Positions 12,670 through 20,917 of a stretch of DNA of 23,432 nucleotides are shown piece by piece. Every line of letters begins with the position of its first letter. Position 1 is the first letter of the stretch. Under the pieces are notes generated by a model that saw nothing but the letters and a program-made list of their open reading frames with translations, was not told the DNA's origin and did not search any database. This stretch comes from a virus: the IMG/VR virus record IMGVR_UViG_3300009009_000047, positions 1 to 23,432 of that record. One strand, written 5' to 3'. Made by a program: the position numbers and the translations under genes.

Positions 12670-13999
12670 TCTAATATTTGAACCCCACAGCGATAAACAA
12701 AATGATGTGCTATATTCACAAAAAAGAACCACGATATGCGCATCTGGCATACAATACGGAAAAACTACGATCGGTGTTATGCGTCTTAAAATAGCGATGC
12801 ATGAGTTCACGCATCCGACTGACAACTTCATCGTGACATCACCAACGTATAAAATATTGTACCAGTCAACACTGCCTCCATTTCTACACTGGAATAAGGG
12901 AATCGGAAGATATGACAAAAAAAACGAATGTTTCAACATCAAAGGTGGTGGAAAGGTTTGGTTCAGAACCGGCACAGATCCAGACAGTGTAGTTGGTATC
13001 ACTAACGTCAGACATATTCTGTGTGATGAGGCTGGCTTGTATGGCCTTTATTTCTATGAAAATATTCAAGCAAGAAGTGCAATTAAGGAATGTCCAATTA
13101 CAATTGTAACATCACCGTACAGCCTCAATTGGTTGTATCGTGATTATATCCGCAAATATAAAATGGGTGACCAATACACCCTAGAAACCGTCCACCTATG
13201 TCAAGCCAGGAGTAACGAGAACCCTTACTTTCCTTTAGCCGAGTATGAGAACAAACGCAGGACCATGGAACCTCGTCGGTTCAATATGATGTTTGGAGGC
13301 AACTTTGATAAAGCTCAAGGATTGGTGTATTCGTGTTTTGACAGTTCTAAACATTGGATCGATCCTGTACGTCTTCCAGAAGGAACCAGATACTTGGCAG
13401 GCGTTGACTGGGGATATACTCACCCTTTTGTTATTGTTGTGCGTGCCATTACTCCTTTGGGTATGCATTATCAAGTTGCTGAATTTTATGCCACGCAGCT
13501 GATGATCGGTGACAAGATCGATGCTGCTCATAGGCTCAAGGCTCAATGGCCGATAGAGAAATTTATTGCTGATAGCGCCAATCCAGACGACATAGAAGAG
13601 TTTAACCGGGCAGGATTGAGATGCGTCCCGGCAAATAAAGACATCAAAAAAGGTATTGAGGCACATTGGGAGCTTATCAACTCTGGATTGTACCAAGTGT
13701 TTAAAGGCGACAATTTTCATACTATTGATGAGTACGAAATGTACCACTACCCTGAAGCTAAGGATTTGAAACCGGATCAGGATGAGTCCGAGAAATCAGA
13801 CTTGCCGGTTGATAAAGAAAACCATTGTGCAGATGCCAACCGATATATTACAATTGCTACCTTTACAACTAGCAAAAAGCCTAATAAAATAATATCATCA
13901 GAGAATTCAAATATTATCCCTTCGCGGGTATCGTCAGATTATGATCTTAAGCGCGATAAATTACTCAAGAAAAAGCGCTTTGATGGTCATGTTTTGTAA
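12662..13999 (+). CDS. terL: Terminase large subunit (ATPase/nuclease)
   Basis: The product (445 aa) is the packaging motor. It has a Walker A-like loop 'ASGIQYGKTT' (27-36), Walker B 'HILCDEAG' (118-125), coupling motif 'TIVTSPY' and a C-terminal RNase H-like nuclease with Asp249 ('AGVDWGYT'), Asp304 ('FIADSAN') and Asp391 ('HCADANRY'). The start is TTG at 12662, overlapping the NeuB-like gene by 8 nt, with GGTGAGG just upstream. The first ATG lies after Walker A, so an upstream non-ATG start is required. Length is normal. It should cut concatemers and pump DNA through the portal encoded downstream. Confidence 0.93.
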   Translation: MSSLIFEPHSDKQNDVLYSQKRTTICASGIQYGKTTIGVMRLKIAMHEFTHPTDNFIVTSPTYKILYQSTLPPFLHWNKGIGRYDKKNECFNIKGGGKVWFRTGTDPDSVVGITNVRHILCDEAGLYGLYFYENIQARSAIKECPITIVTSPYSLNWLYRDYIRKYKMGDQYTLETVHLCQARSNENPYFPLAEYENKRRTMEPRRFNMMFGGNFDKAQGLVYSCFDSSKHWIDPVRLPEGTRYLAGVDWGYTHPFVIVVRAITPLGMHYQVAEFYATQLMIGDKIDAAHRLKAQWPIEKFIADSANPDDIEEFNRAGLRCVPANKDIKKGIEAHWELINSGLYQVFKGDNFHTIDEYEMYHYPEAKDLKPDQDESEKSDLPVDKENHCADANRYITIATFTTSKKPNKIISSENSNIIPSRVSSDYDLKRDKLLKKKRFDGHVL

Positions 14000-14010
14000 G
14001 GTTTATACCC

Positions 14011-14385
14011 GTGCCGACATACGACTACAGATGCGCAGCATGTAACACTGATTTTGATATAGTTAAATCTATGTATAATATCGATATTGTAGAGTCATGC
14101 CCATCCTGCCAATCAGCGTGTGACAAATCGTGTCGTGTCATTACTAAAGGCAAAGAGTTCTATGGTGAGAAGCCAGATGAGCCGTTCTACTCGATTCCTC
14201 TTGGGAAGTGGGTGAAGGGCAAGAACGACATGAGACGCCAAGCAAAAGAACGTGGTCTGATCGAGGTTGGCAATGAAGATGTCAACAAACTAGTAGATAG
14301 AGCAGAGCGCGACAGAGAAAAGAAACGAAATGATGGTTGGCGGGAATTTACTAACCCGGCAGCTTATCAAATAAGGGGTGCATAG
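14011..14385 (+). CDS. FmdB-like zinc-ribbon phage protein
   Basis: The product (124 aa) begins 'MPTYDYRCAAC', the start of FmdB-type zinc ribbons, with a second knuckle 'CPSC' (C8, C11, C30, C33). The rest is charged and helical. Such proteins are common between terminase and portal genes of phages, but their role is not settled. GTG start, with only weak AAGG upstream. The stop TAG shares a base with the portal GTG start, so they are coupled. Confidence 0.75.
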   Translation: MPTYDYRCAACNTDFDIVKSMYNIDIVESCPSCQSACDKSCRVITKGKEFYGEKPDEPFYSIPLGKWVKGKNDMRRQAKERGLIEVGNEDVNKLVDRAERDREKKRNDGWREFTNPAAYQIRGA

Positions 14386-16217
14386 TGTTAGAAACTCTTT
14401 ACCCTTCCGATGCAACAGGTAGCCCTATTAGCGGTACAAACGGGGCTAATCCTGATATATCACCCGAAGAGCAGGCGCAGGTTAAAGCAATCATGCGCAA
14501 GTTCTACGAATACAAGAAGGTCAGGGATCAGGCAGCAAAGAATTGGATCTCGTTTTATAAACTGTTTCGAGGCCAGCAGTGGAATACCAAGCGTCCTAGT
14601 TGGAAGACATCTGAGATCATCAACCTAATCTGGCAGACTATCCAGTCTCAAGTTCCTCTCCAGACAGATGCACGTCCAAAATTCACATTCTTGGCAACAG
14701 AACCACAAGATGTACCGTTTGCTGAGATCTTAGATAAGATTTGTGATGCAGAGTGGGATAAATACAACTGGATGAACGTTGTCCAGGAGGTAATTCTTGA
14801 CGGTTATATCACCGGATCCGGTATCAGTTCGATGAACTATGATCCTTCGCTCATGTACGGCATGGGTGCACCGGTATATGTAAGTGAGGAACCTCTGTTC
14901 TGCTACCCGGATCCAGAGTGTAACGACATCAATGACGAGAAATCCGAGGGATTTTTTAAAGCATATCCGATGCCGACCGAAAGGCTTAAGCAGAAGTACC
15001 CAAAACGTGCTGGCCAGATCAAATCAGACATCACATCGGACAAGATGAAAAAAGATAAATACGATCTGCACAGGGCATACCTGACAGAAAACATGTCAAC
15101 ATCGTTGCAGATGCCAGAACTATCTTACGACACTGAAACACCAGGTGATTACACTACTCCCAAGACCATGGTGTTTGAGTGCTACCTTAAACCCAAGGAT
15201 GTCGAGGAATTTGCAGAGCAGAACGGCGAGGAAAAGATCTACACCGTCAAAAAGAAATATCCCAATGGTCGGTATGTTTGCATCGCCAACGGCATGATAC
15301 TTCATGATGGGGATCTACCGTATGAGGATGGGCTAATACCCTTCAGCAAATATTGCAATTATGTTGATCCAAGGCAGTTCTGGGGGATCAGCGAAGTTGA
15401 GCAGTTGGCATCCCCACAGATCATCATCAACAAGATCATGTCTTATACAATTGACACCCTGCTCTATACCTCAAATCCGATCTGGCTCGTCTCAAACGAT
15501 GCCGATGTTGATACAGATAACCTCTCGAATATTCCCGGTGCGGTGGTTGAACACTCACCAGGTGCAACGGTGCGCAGGGAAAACGGTCCACAACTCAATC
15601 CCGGTTTTATGCAAGTGATCGACAGGCTATTCGGTTGGTTCAGTGATCTTGCCGGTCAAGGCGACTTTAGCCAAGGCAAAGCCGAGGGTGGTGTTACCGC
15701 CGCAAGTGCAATCGAACAGCTGATCGCAGCTAGTCGCACACGGATCAGGCAGAGGATGAGAAACCTTGACTGTTATCTCAAGACAGCGGGACGTCAATGG
15801 CTCAACCGTGTTCTTGAACACTATACCGCTCCTCGCGTTTTCCGCATGACTAATAGCGATGGATCAGCATATTTCATGAAGTTTCACATTGACGATGTCG
15901 ATGTTGAGCAGGATGGAATGATGGTCAGAAAGAAACGCGCTACCGTCCATACCTATGATGAGAGTGGTGAAACTCAAGTCCAGCAACTCATGCTCTCGGG
16001 GGAACTTGACATCAAGGTGCAGGCTGGATCTGACCTACCCTTTGAAGCAGCAGACAAGGAGCGCAAAGCCTTGGCACTGTTTGATCGTCAGATTATTGAT
16101 GAAGAAGAAGTACTTTCCCAGTTACAATATCCCAATAAAGAAAAAATATTAATGAGACTAAACGAACGTAAACAACTTATGGCACAGCAACAAGCAGCTG
16201 CGCAGCAAGGAGCATAA
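14385..16217 (+). CDS. Portal protein, P22-like family
   Basis: The product (610 aa) resembles P22-type portals, the dodecameric ring for DNA entry and exit. Features are an N-terminal helix with 'NWISFYKLFRGQQWN', 'EIINLIWQTIQSQVPLQTDARPKFTFL', the 'DPRQFWGISEVEQLASPQIIINKIMSYTIDTL' core and a helical 'AASAIEQLIAASRTRIRQRMRNL' segment, then a Gln/Ala-rich tail. Length fits the family. GTG start with AAGGGG 5-6 nt upstream, overlapping the previous stop. P22-like portals support a podovirus assignment, together with gp4- and gp10-like genes downstream. Confidence 0.85.
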   Translation: MLETLYPSDATGSPISGTNGANPDISPEEQAQVKAIMRKFYEYKKVRDQAAKNWISFYKLFRGQQWNTKRPSWKTSEIINLIWQTIQSQVPLQTDARPKFTFLATEPQDVPFAEILDKICDAEWDKYNWMNVVQEVILDGYITGSGISSMNYDPSLMYGMGAPVYVSEEPLFCYPDPECNDINDEKSEGFFKAYPMPTERLKQKYPKRAGQIKSDITSDKMKKDKYDLHRAYLTENMSTSLQMPELSYDTETPGDYTTPKTMVFECYLKPKDVEEFAEQNGEEKIYTVKKKYPNGRYVCIANGMILHDGDLPYEDGLIPFSKYCNYVDPRQFWGISEVEQLASPQIIINKIMSYTIDTLLYTSNPIWLVSNDADVDTDNLSNIPGAVVEHSPGATVRRENGPQLNPGFMQVIDRLFGWFSDLAGQGDFSQGKAEGGVTAASAIEQLIAASRTRIRQRMRNLDCYLKTAGRQWLNRVLEHYTAPRVFRMTNSDGSAYFMKFHIDDVDVEQDGMMVRKKRATVHTYDESGETQVQQLMLSGELDIKVQAGSDLPFEAADKERKALALFDRQIIDEEEVLSQLQYPNKEKILMRLNERKQLMAQQQAAAQQGA

Positions 16218-16219
16218 TC

Positions 16220-16480
16220 GTGGCACAAGATATGGCAGGGCAAGAAGGCGGCGGAGTTTCCCCCGAAGAGATCGTGCAAAACGTGGCCGACACTATCAAC
16301 TCTCTTGCACAAGCAGCAGGTCAGCAGCGTCCAGATGTTGCACAGAAGTTGCAGCAAATTGGCCAGCAATTTATGCAGGTCATGAGCGAATTTGTAGGTG
16401 GAGCCGGTGGCGGTGGTGGACCACAGCCTGTTCCTGAACGTGGACAAGGTACCCCACAGGGGCCGCAAGGAGCTATGTAA
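16220..16480 (+). CDS. Small Gln/Gly-rich head-module protein
   Basis: The product (86 aa) has a central amphipathic helix ('EEIVQNVADTINSLAQAAGQ', then 'VAQKLQQIGQQFMQVMSEFV') and a disordered Gly/Pro/Gln tail. GTG start with AAGGAG 8 nt upstream, 2 nt after the portal stop. It is located between portal and scaffold. It could be an assembly chaperone or scaffold helper; no family is recognised. Confidence 0.6.
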   Translation: MAQDMAGQEGGGVSPEEIVQNVADTINSLAQAAGQQRPDVAQKLQQIGQQFMQVMSEFVGGAGGGGGPQPVPERGQGTPQGPQGAM

Positions 16481-16483
16481 TAT

Positions 16484-17377
16484 ATGGTAGATTTCAATAT
16501 TGATCAAATAGCGGGTGAGATTGATAACGGTTCTTTCGGTGGTGGGGATCCAGCACCGACAGGACAAGCACCAATTCAACAGTCGTCGTTTGATCCCAAT
16601 TTAGTTATACCGTACAAGGCAAATGGCAAGGAATTGCAAGAACCGCTTAGTACGGTTATTCAACGTGCATCGATGGGTTACAACTACGCTCAACTTGTCC
16701 AGCAGCACAAAGCAGAACAAGCAGCGTTAGAGGCTCAAAAGGCACAAATACAGGAACAAGCGCAAAAATGGCAACAGTACGACGAATTTGCAAATTCAAA
16801 TCCCGAATGGGCAGAATATGTAAGATCGCAATGGGAGAGTCGTTTCAATTTTGGCCAGCAAAACCAAAATCAAGGGATGAATTCTTTTGGAGGCCAACAA
16901 GCGCAGCAGCATCAAGCAGGAATACCTCCGGAGTTATCCAGCAAGCTGCAAGAGATGGAAAGTTTCATTGGTCAATATCGTCAAGAACAGCAAGCAAGAA
17001 TGCAAGCTGAGCAAGATGCGGAACTGGCGTCAGAAATATCGGCAATACAAAATCAATACCCCGATATCGATTTGAAAGCCACCGATTTTATGACCGGTGA
17101 AAATGTCGAGCAGCAAGTATTACGTCATGCACAGGCTCATGGAATAAGCAACTTTAGGGCTGCCTTCCGCGACTTCATGTTCGATAAATTGCAGGCTCGA
17201 GGACAGACACAAGCAAAAGAGACTGTTGCGCGACAAATGCAGCAGCAACATAAAAATGGGATCCTTGGGCAGAGTAGTAGCCCAATGCTCCAGACAGAAC
17301 AAGGCAATGTCAACGTGAGAGGCCAGTCCTATCACTCGTTAATGGACATGGCCGCAAAGGAACTTGGTTTAACATAA
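16484..17377 (+). CDS. Scaffolding protein
   Basis: The product (297 aa) has the expected character of a scaffold: acidic, Gln/Ala-rich, strongly helical ('YAQLVQQHKAEQAALEAQKAQIQEQAQKW' region as a coiled coil) with disordered joints and no cysteine. It lies directly before the capsid gene, the usual scaffold place. ATG at 16484 with AAGGAG about 11 nt upstream. It would direct procapsid assembly and then exit or be degraded. The call depends on position and composition. Confidence 0.75.
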   Translation: MVDFNIDQIAGEIDNGSFGGGDPAPTGQAPIQQSSFDPNLVIPYKANGKELQEPLSTVIQRASMGYNYAQLVQQHKAEQAALEAQKAQIQEQAQKWQQYDEFANSNPEWAEYVRSQWESRFNFGQQNQNQGMNSFGGQQAQQHQAGIPPELSSKLQEMESFIGQYRQEQQARMQAEQDAELASEISAIQNQYPDIDLKATDFMTGENVEQQVLRHAQAHGISNFRAAFRDFMFDKLQARGQTQAKETVARQMQQQHKNGILGQSSSPMLQTEQGNVNVRGQSYHSLMDMAAKELGLT

Positions 17378-17401
17378 TAAATACTCAAAAGGAGAGTTAA
17401 A

Positions 17402-18325
17402 ATGGCGGTTTCAGTAGATCAGCTAACAGCGATCACCCAGAGATATATTGCACCCAAAATTTATGACAACATCTTCGATTCAAATCCACTTCTCAAGAGA
17501 ATGCTTGCCTCCGGTCAGTATAAATCCGTAAGTGGTGGTACCTCTATCGATTTACCTCTGAACTACGCCCAAACGACAGCCAATGGTTGGTATTCCGGTG
17601 CAGATTCACTTGATACATCTGAGAATGAGCAGCTCACAGTAGCCCGATATGATTGGAAATCCTTGTTTGCAGGGATCACAATCACTGAAGAAGACGAGTT
17701 GAAAAACGGTGGATCCGCTGGTGTTCTAAAACTTCTGGCCTCCAAGGCACAAATTGCTGAAAAGACAATAAAAGATGCTCTTGGTACTGGTCTTTACTCG
17801 GACGGCACAACAGCGAAATCGATCATCGGTTTGCGCGATATTATAGCTGTGGACCAAACTGTCGGTGGCATTGCGCAGAGTACAAATAGCTGGTGGCAAG
17901 GTATCGTTGACTCGACAAGTACCACCTTGACGATTGCAGCAATGAACACTGTGTTCGAGAATGCCTCGATTGACAGCGAGAAACCTACCGTCGCAGTTGG
18001 TACCAGAACCAACTACACACGTTATTACAACTTGCTTCAGCCACAGCAAAGATTCACAGACAGCGAGACAGCAAAAGGCGGCTTTGTAAATTTAATGTTT
18101 AACTCTGTGCCTTTTATAAGTGACTCACACGTGCCTTCCCAGCATTTATTTTTCTTAAACGAAAAACACCTGTGGCTGTGCTACCACCCTGAGCGCAATT
18201 TCAGCACAGAGAGCTTTCAGAAGCCGCTAAATGCGCAAGTCAAAGTGAGCAGGATCTTGTGGATGGGTGCTTTCGGCTCGAGCAACAACCGTCTTCATGG
18301 GAAAATGTCCGGGCTAACCGCTTAA
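17402..18325 (+). CDS. Major capsid protein (HK97-fold-like)
   Basis: The product (307 aa) looks like a major capsid protein of the type found after scaffolds in podoviruses and some siphoviruses: 'APKIYDNIFDSNPLLKRML', 'GGTSIDLPLNYAQTT', 'YDWKSLFAGITITEEDELKNGG' and a C-terminal 'NAQVKVSRILWMGAFGSSNNRLHGKM'. AAAAGGAGAG precedes the ATG, and an almost identical site (AAAGGAGAGCTAAAATGG) precedes the next gene; both suggest very high expression. A hairpin overlapping its stop may reduce downstream transcription. No protease gene is nearby, so no pro-domain cleavage is expected. Confidence 0.85.
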   Translation: MAVSVDQLTAITQRYIAPKIYDNIFDSNPLLKRMLASGQYKSVSGGTSIDLPLNYAQTTANGWYSGADSLDTSENEQLTVARYDWKSLFAGITITEEDELKNGGSAGVLKLLASKAQIAEKTIKDALGTGLYSDGTTAKSIIGLRDIIAVDQTVGGIAQSTNSWWQGIVDSTSTTLTIAAMNTVFENASIDSEKPTVAVGTRTNYTRYYNLLQPQQRFTDSETAKGGFVNLMFNSVPFISDSHVPSQHLFFLNEKHLWLCYHPERNFSTESFQKPLNAQVKVSRILWMGAFGSSNNRLHGKMSGLTA

Positions 18326-18337
18326 TTGCGGTTGGTT
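18312..18337 (+). terminator. Weak terminator or attenuator after capsid gene
   Basis: AACCGC (18316-18321) pairs with GCGGTT (18328-18333) around TTAATT; wobble pairs extend the stem outward. It overlaps the capsid TAA. The following sequence is T-rich (AAGTTTGTTTTGTGTTTTG) but interrupted, so partial termination is likely, leaving capsid mRNA in excess over distal genes. Confidence 0.5.
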
Positions 18338-18386
18338 CCTAAGTTTGTTTTGTGTTTTGACATTTAATTTTTAAAGGAGAGCTAAA

Positions 18387-18851
18387 ATGGCTTTTTATAG
18401 TGATACCCCAGTTATCTTTGGCGGACTTTCCGGCGTTACTGCAACACCTGGTACTAAGGATCCTGAACTTGGCACTCGTGTAAATTACGCTGGAAACGAG
18501 TACCTTTATGTTTATAATGCAGCAACAACCGATGTACCCATTGGCTATGCTGTAACACCGTTGGCTGGAACAACTAACTATAGTTGCACGATCTCGACAA
18601 CCGCTCAGATCGATGTACCCATGGGGGTAGTTAAGAATGCAACTCTTAGCGCATCGTGCTATGGTTGGGTCCAAACTAGAGGTTACTGCAAAATCCACGT
18701 CAGTGCAGCTGTTGCAACTGGTACCCCTATGCAACTCGGTGCCAATGGACTTTGGATTTCAGGAGTAACAGGTCCATATTTTGCAAAACTAATGTCTGTC
18801 GCATCGGCAGCAACAACCGTAAGCTCTTTGGCTTACATTTCTTGTCAATAG
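18387..18851 (+). CDS. Putative capsid decoration/stabilisation protein
   Basis: The product (154 aa) is small, strand-rich and very rich in Ala/Thr/Val/Ser/Gly, with no charge clusters. Residues such as 'YLYVYNAATTDVPIGYAVTP' and 'GTPMQLGANGLWISG' are typical of head decoration proteins. It lies directly after the capsid gene with the same strong ribosome site. High Thr/Ser content would make it a plausible substrate of the transferase encoded 13 nt downstream. Assignment is by position and composition. Confidence 0.65.
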   Translation: MAFYSDTPVIFGGLSGVTATPGTKDPELGTRVNYAGNEYLYVYNAATTDVPIGYAVTPLAGTTNYSCTISTTAQIDVPMGVVKNATLSASCYGWVQTRGYCKIHVSAAVATGTPMQLGANGLWISGVTGPYFAKLMSVASAATTVSSLAYISCQ

Positions 18852-18864
18852 AAAGGGTTTTTGA

Positions 18865-19896
18865 GTGATAAAGACAGCAAATATTCAGTTAGAGCTCCAG
18901 CCATATATCCAGCATCCACCGCAGAGTTTGCAGCAGATGTACGGTTCTGCATGCTCGTCGGATGGTGCTACGATACAGACGTGGCGGCCAAAATGGATAT
19001 CTAATATCACTCAAAACTCACGAGACTATGGACCGTTTGCATCAAAGGGGCTAGGCCTCCTACACCAGTCATGGCTTGGTGGAACCTGCATCATCGCAGG
19101 ATCCGGACCGAGCCTTGCCCTAAATATCGGGAAATTGAAAGATCGACCGAAGCACATGAAACTCATCTCATGCCTACACAATTTTCATGCGATGGAAGAC
19201 AATTGTGCCGAGGTTGATTACTATGTGACACTCGATGCAGGTCCAATTACTGTTCACGAAGTTTCCGAAGGCGGATCAAAAACGCCAGACGAATACTGGA
19301 ATCTGACAGCATCAAGAACACTCATTGCTTTCATAGGGACTGAACCGGAGTTATTGAAAAAATGGCAAGGCACAGTGCTATTTTACAATGCACCGGTACC
19401 TGATGAGTCCTATATGAAAGAGGTCGCGGCAATCGATCCATTTCACCAGTACGTTAGTAATGGTGGCAATGTTTTGGGAGCCTCGATGTACATAGCAAAG
19501 GCGTGGCTTGGTGCTGTCAGTCTAGTATTTATTGGTGCTGATTTCGCTTTTAGTAACCGAGACAAAGTAAAGTTTCATTACTGGGATAGCCAGTATGATG
19601 CCTCGATCGGACAGACTATTCGTACAGTAGATATCTACGGAAACTCTGTAAAAACATGGCCTTCTTATCACAATTTCAAATTGTGGTTTGATTATGTTTC
19701 ACAAGTCTGCCCTGGTATTTACATCAATGCGAGTGAAGGAGGAACGTTCGGAGCATATCGAGAGGGCAATATCATGACGGTATTGCAGATGGATCTCGAA
19801 AGTGTTTTTAACATGCACCAAATGAGTGATAAACTAAAATATCGCGTCGATGAGCCGACAGCCGAGCTCGCCGGCAAAGATGTTATACTTTTCTAA
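18865..19896 (+). CDS. Maf/DUF115-like putative nonulosonate glycosyltransferase
   Basis: The product (343 aa) matches the MAF_flag10/DUF115 domain of motility-associated (Maf) factors, which transfer pseudaminic or legionaminic acid onto flagellin, and of MptE-like pterin enzymes with the same Rossmann-type fold. Motifs are 'CIIAGSGPSL' (75-84), 'DYYVTLDAG' (118-126), 'GNVLGASMYIA' (201-211), 'VFIGADFAFS' (221-230), 'IYGN' and 'YINASEGG' (286-293). GTG start with AAAGGG about 9 nt upstream. It is the only enzyme in the capsid block, sandwiched between decoration-like proteins. With the NeuB-like gene about 6 kb upstream it suggests virion glycosylation. An MptE-like pterin kinase is the main alternative and makes less sense in this context. 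Confidence 0.75.
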   Translation: MIKTANIQLELQPYIQHPPQSLQQMYGSACSSDGATIQTWRPKWISNITQNSRDYGPFASKGLGLLHQSWLGGTCIIAGSGPSLALNIGKLKDRPKHMKLISCLHNFHAMEDNCAEVDYYVTLDAGPITVHEVSEGGSKTPDEYWNLTASRTLIAFIGTEPELLKKWQGTVLFYNAPVPDESYMKEVAAIDPFHQYVSNGGNVLGASMYIAKAWLGAVSLVFIGADFAFSNRDKVKFHYWDSQYDASIGQTIRTVDIYGNSVKTWPSYHNFKLWFDYVSQVCPGIYINASEGGTFGAYREGNIMTVLQMDLESVFNMHQMSDKLKYRVDEPTAELAGKDVILF

Positions 19897-19908
19897 GGAG
19901 AGAAAAAC

Positions 19909-20178
19909 GTGGCTTACACTGTAACAGTTCTCAATAGTACAGTTCACGGCAATGAAAGAGTGATCCGTTACAACATCCTTGCCGATGCGACAACACAAAC
20001 CATTGCAACTGGTTTGCAAAATATCACAGATCTTCGTATTACCAACAAGAGTGCGACATCTGGCATGGGCAAGTTTAAAGCCAATGTAAACGCAACAGGA
20101 TCGGCAGCAGCTGGTTCCTTTGCAATGACAAGCATTGTCAGTGGTGACGAGTATTATGTCACAGTTTACGGTGTGTAA
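19909..20178 (+). CDS. Small beta-rich virion protein
   Basis: The product (89 aa) is strand-rich and Thr/Ala/Asn/Ser-rich ('VTVLNSTVHGNERVIRYNILADATTQTIATG'), with no enzyme motif. GTG start preceded by AAGGAGAG, as strong as at the capsid gene. Position between the Maf-like gene and other structural genes suggests a minor head or decoration protein, possibly an acceptor of the sugar. No family recognised. Confidence 0.6.
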   Translation: MAYTVTVLNSTVHGNERVIRYNILADATTQTIATGLQNITDLRITNKSATSGMGKFKANVNATGSAAAGSFAMTSIVSGDEYYVTVYGV

Positions 20179-20180
20179 AC

Positions 20181-20528
20181 ATGTCGACCATATCACCTGT
20201 AAAGGTGTTCTCAAAATCGCTGGCATCAGCCACAACTGCCGTTACATTTAACATTGGTGGTGGATATAAAGCCTACCAAGTTAAAATTCCAAGCATGGCA
20301 AGTGGTGGTGATGTGCGTTTTGCTGTTTCGGATGATGAAGGGACGACATACCGCACCTTGTATCATGCTCCCACAGTAGCAACGGCAGCGCCAACAGTGG
20401 TAAATATTCCTTCAAGTGTTTCTAACGCGATAGTCGGGGTTCCACCGCTCGGTCAATACTTCCAGATTTATTTGACTTCAGCGACAACCGCAGCGTCGTA
20501 TATTTTCAGCGTAATAGGCATAGCATAA
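20181..20528 (+). CDS. Small beta-rich virion protein
   Basis: The product (115 aa) resembles Ig-like or jelly-roll accessory domains: 'VTFNIGGGYKAYQVKIPSM', 'VRFAVSDDEGTTYRTLY' and 'PPLGQYFQIYLTSATTAASYIFSVIG' are alternating strands. It begins 2 nt after the previous stop with no strong ribosome site, so it is probably coupled. Likely a decoration or minor head protein. Confidence 0.6.
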   Translation: MSTISPVKVFSKSLASATTAVTFNIGGGYKAYQVKIPSMASGGDVRFAVSDDEGTTYRTLYHAPTVATAAPTVVNIPSSVSNAIVGVPPLGQYFQIYLTSATTAASYIFSVIGIA

Positions 20529-20537
20529 GGGCAAATT

Positions 20538-20915
20538 ATGGATTCGATGGTTAAACTGCACAATCGCAACGAATATGACTACACAGAACTGTTTAGAAGT
20601 CAGCCTATTTTTATCAAGGCAAAAGGCTTCATAAAAATGGATTATGAGGATGCCAACAGGTTTCTTGGTCAGATGCCAGAGTTCAAGCGTTTAAAAGATG
20701 GTACTCAGGATCCACGGTCATTCAAATGGCTTGAAATGGACAAGGAAGATCGTCGCAGAGTTGAGCTTGCTTTAAGAAACGAATCCGAAGAAAAGTCAAA
20801 GCGTATTTTTGTGTGTCATGCTTGCGGCAAGGAATTTGACGACAAGAAAGCACTATCAAAACATGCAAAAGAGCATGAAAGTATGATGGTTAAGGATGAA
20901 TCCGACAAGGAGTAG
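20538..20915 (+). CDS. Phage head-module protein with C2H2 zinc finger
   Basis: The product (125 aa) has a helical N-terminal part ('PIFIKAKGFIKMDYEDANRFLGQMPEF', 'WLEMDKEDRRRVELALRN') and a C-terminal classical C2H2 finger C93-X2-C96-X12-H109-X3-H113 within 'FVCHACGKEF' and 'KALSKHAKEH'. Classical C2H2 fingers are rare in phage structural modules. AAGGG lies 6 nt before the ATG. It may be a packaging or head-completion factor that touches DNA, or a regulator. No family recognised for the N-terminal part. Confidence 0.65.
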   Translation: MDSMVKLHNRNEYDYTELFRSQPIFIKAKGFIKMDYEDANRFLGQMPEFKRLKDGTQDPRSFKWLEMDKEDRRRVELALRNESEEKSKRIFVCHACGKEFDDKKALSKHAKEHESMMVKDESDKE

Positions 20916-20917
20916 TC

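Noticed and set aside
12427-13747. Long minus-strand frames (191 and 170 aa) opposite the NeuB-like and terL genes
   Set aside because: They lie antisense to strongly supported genes, have no ribosome sites and encode low-plausibility proteins.
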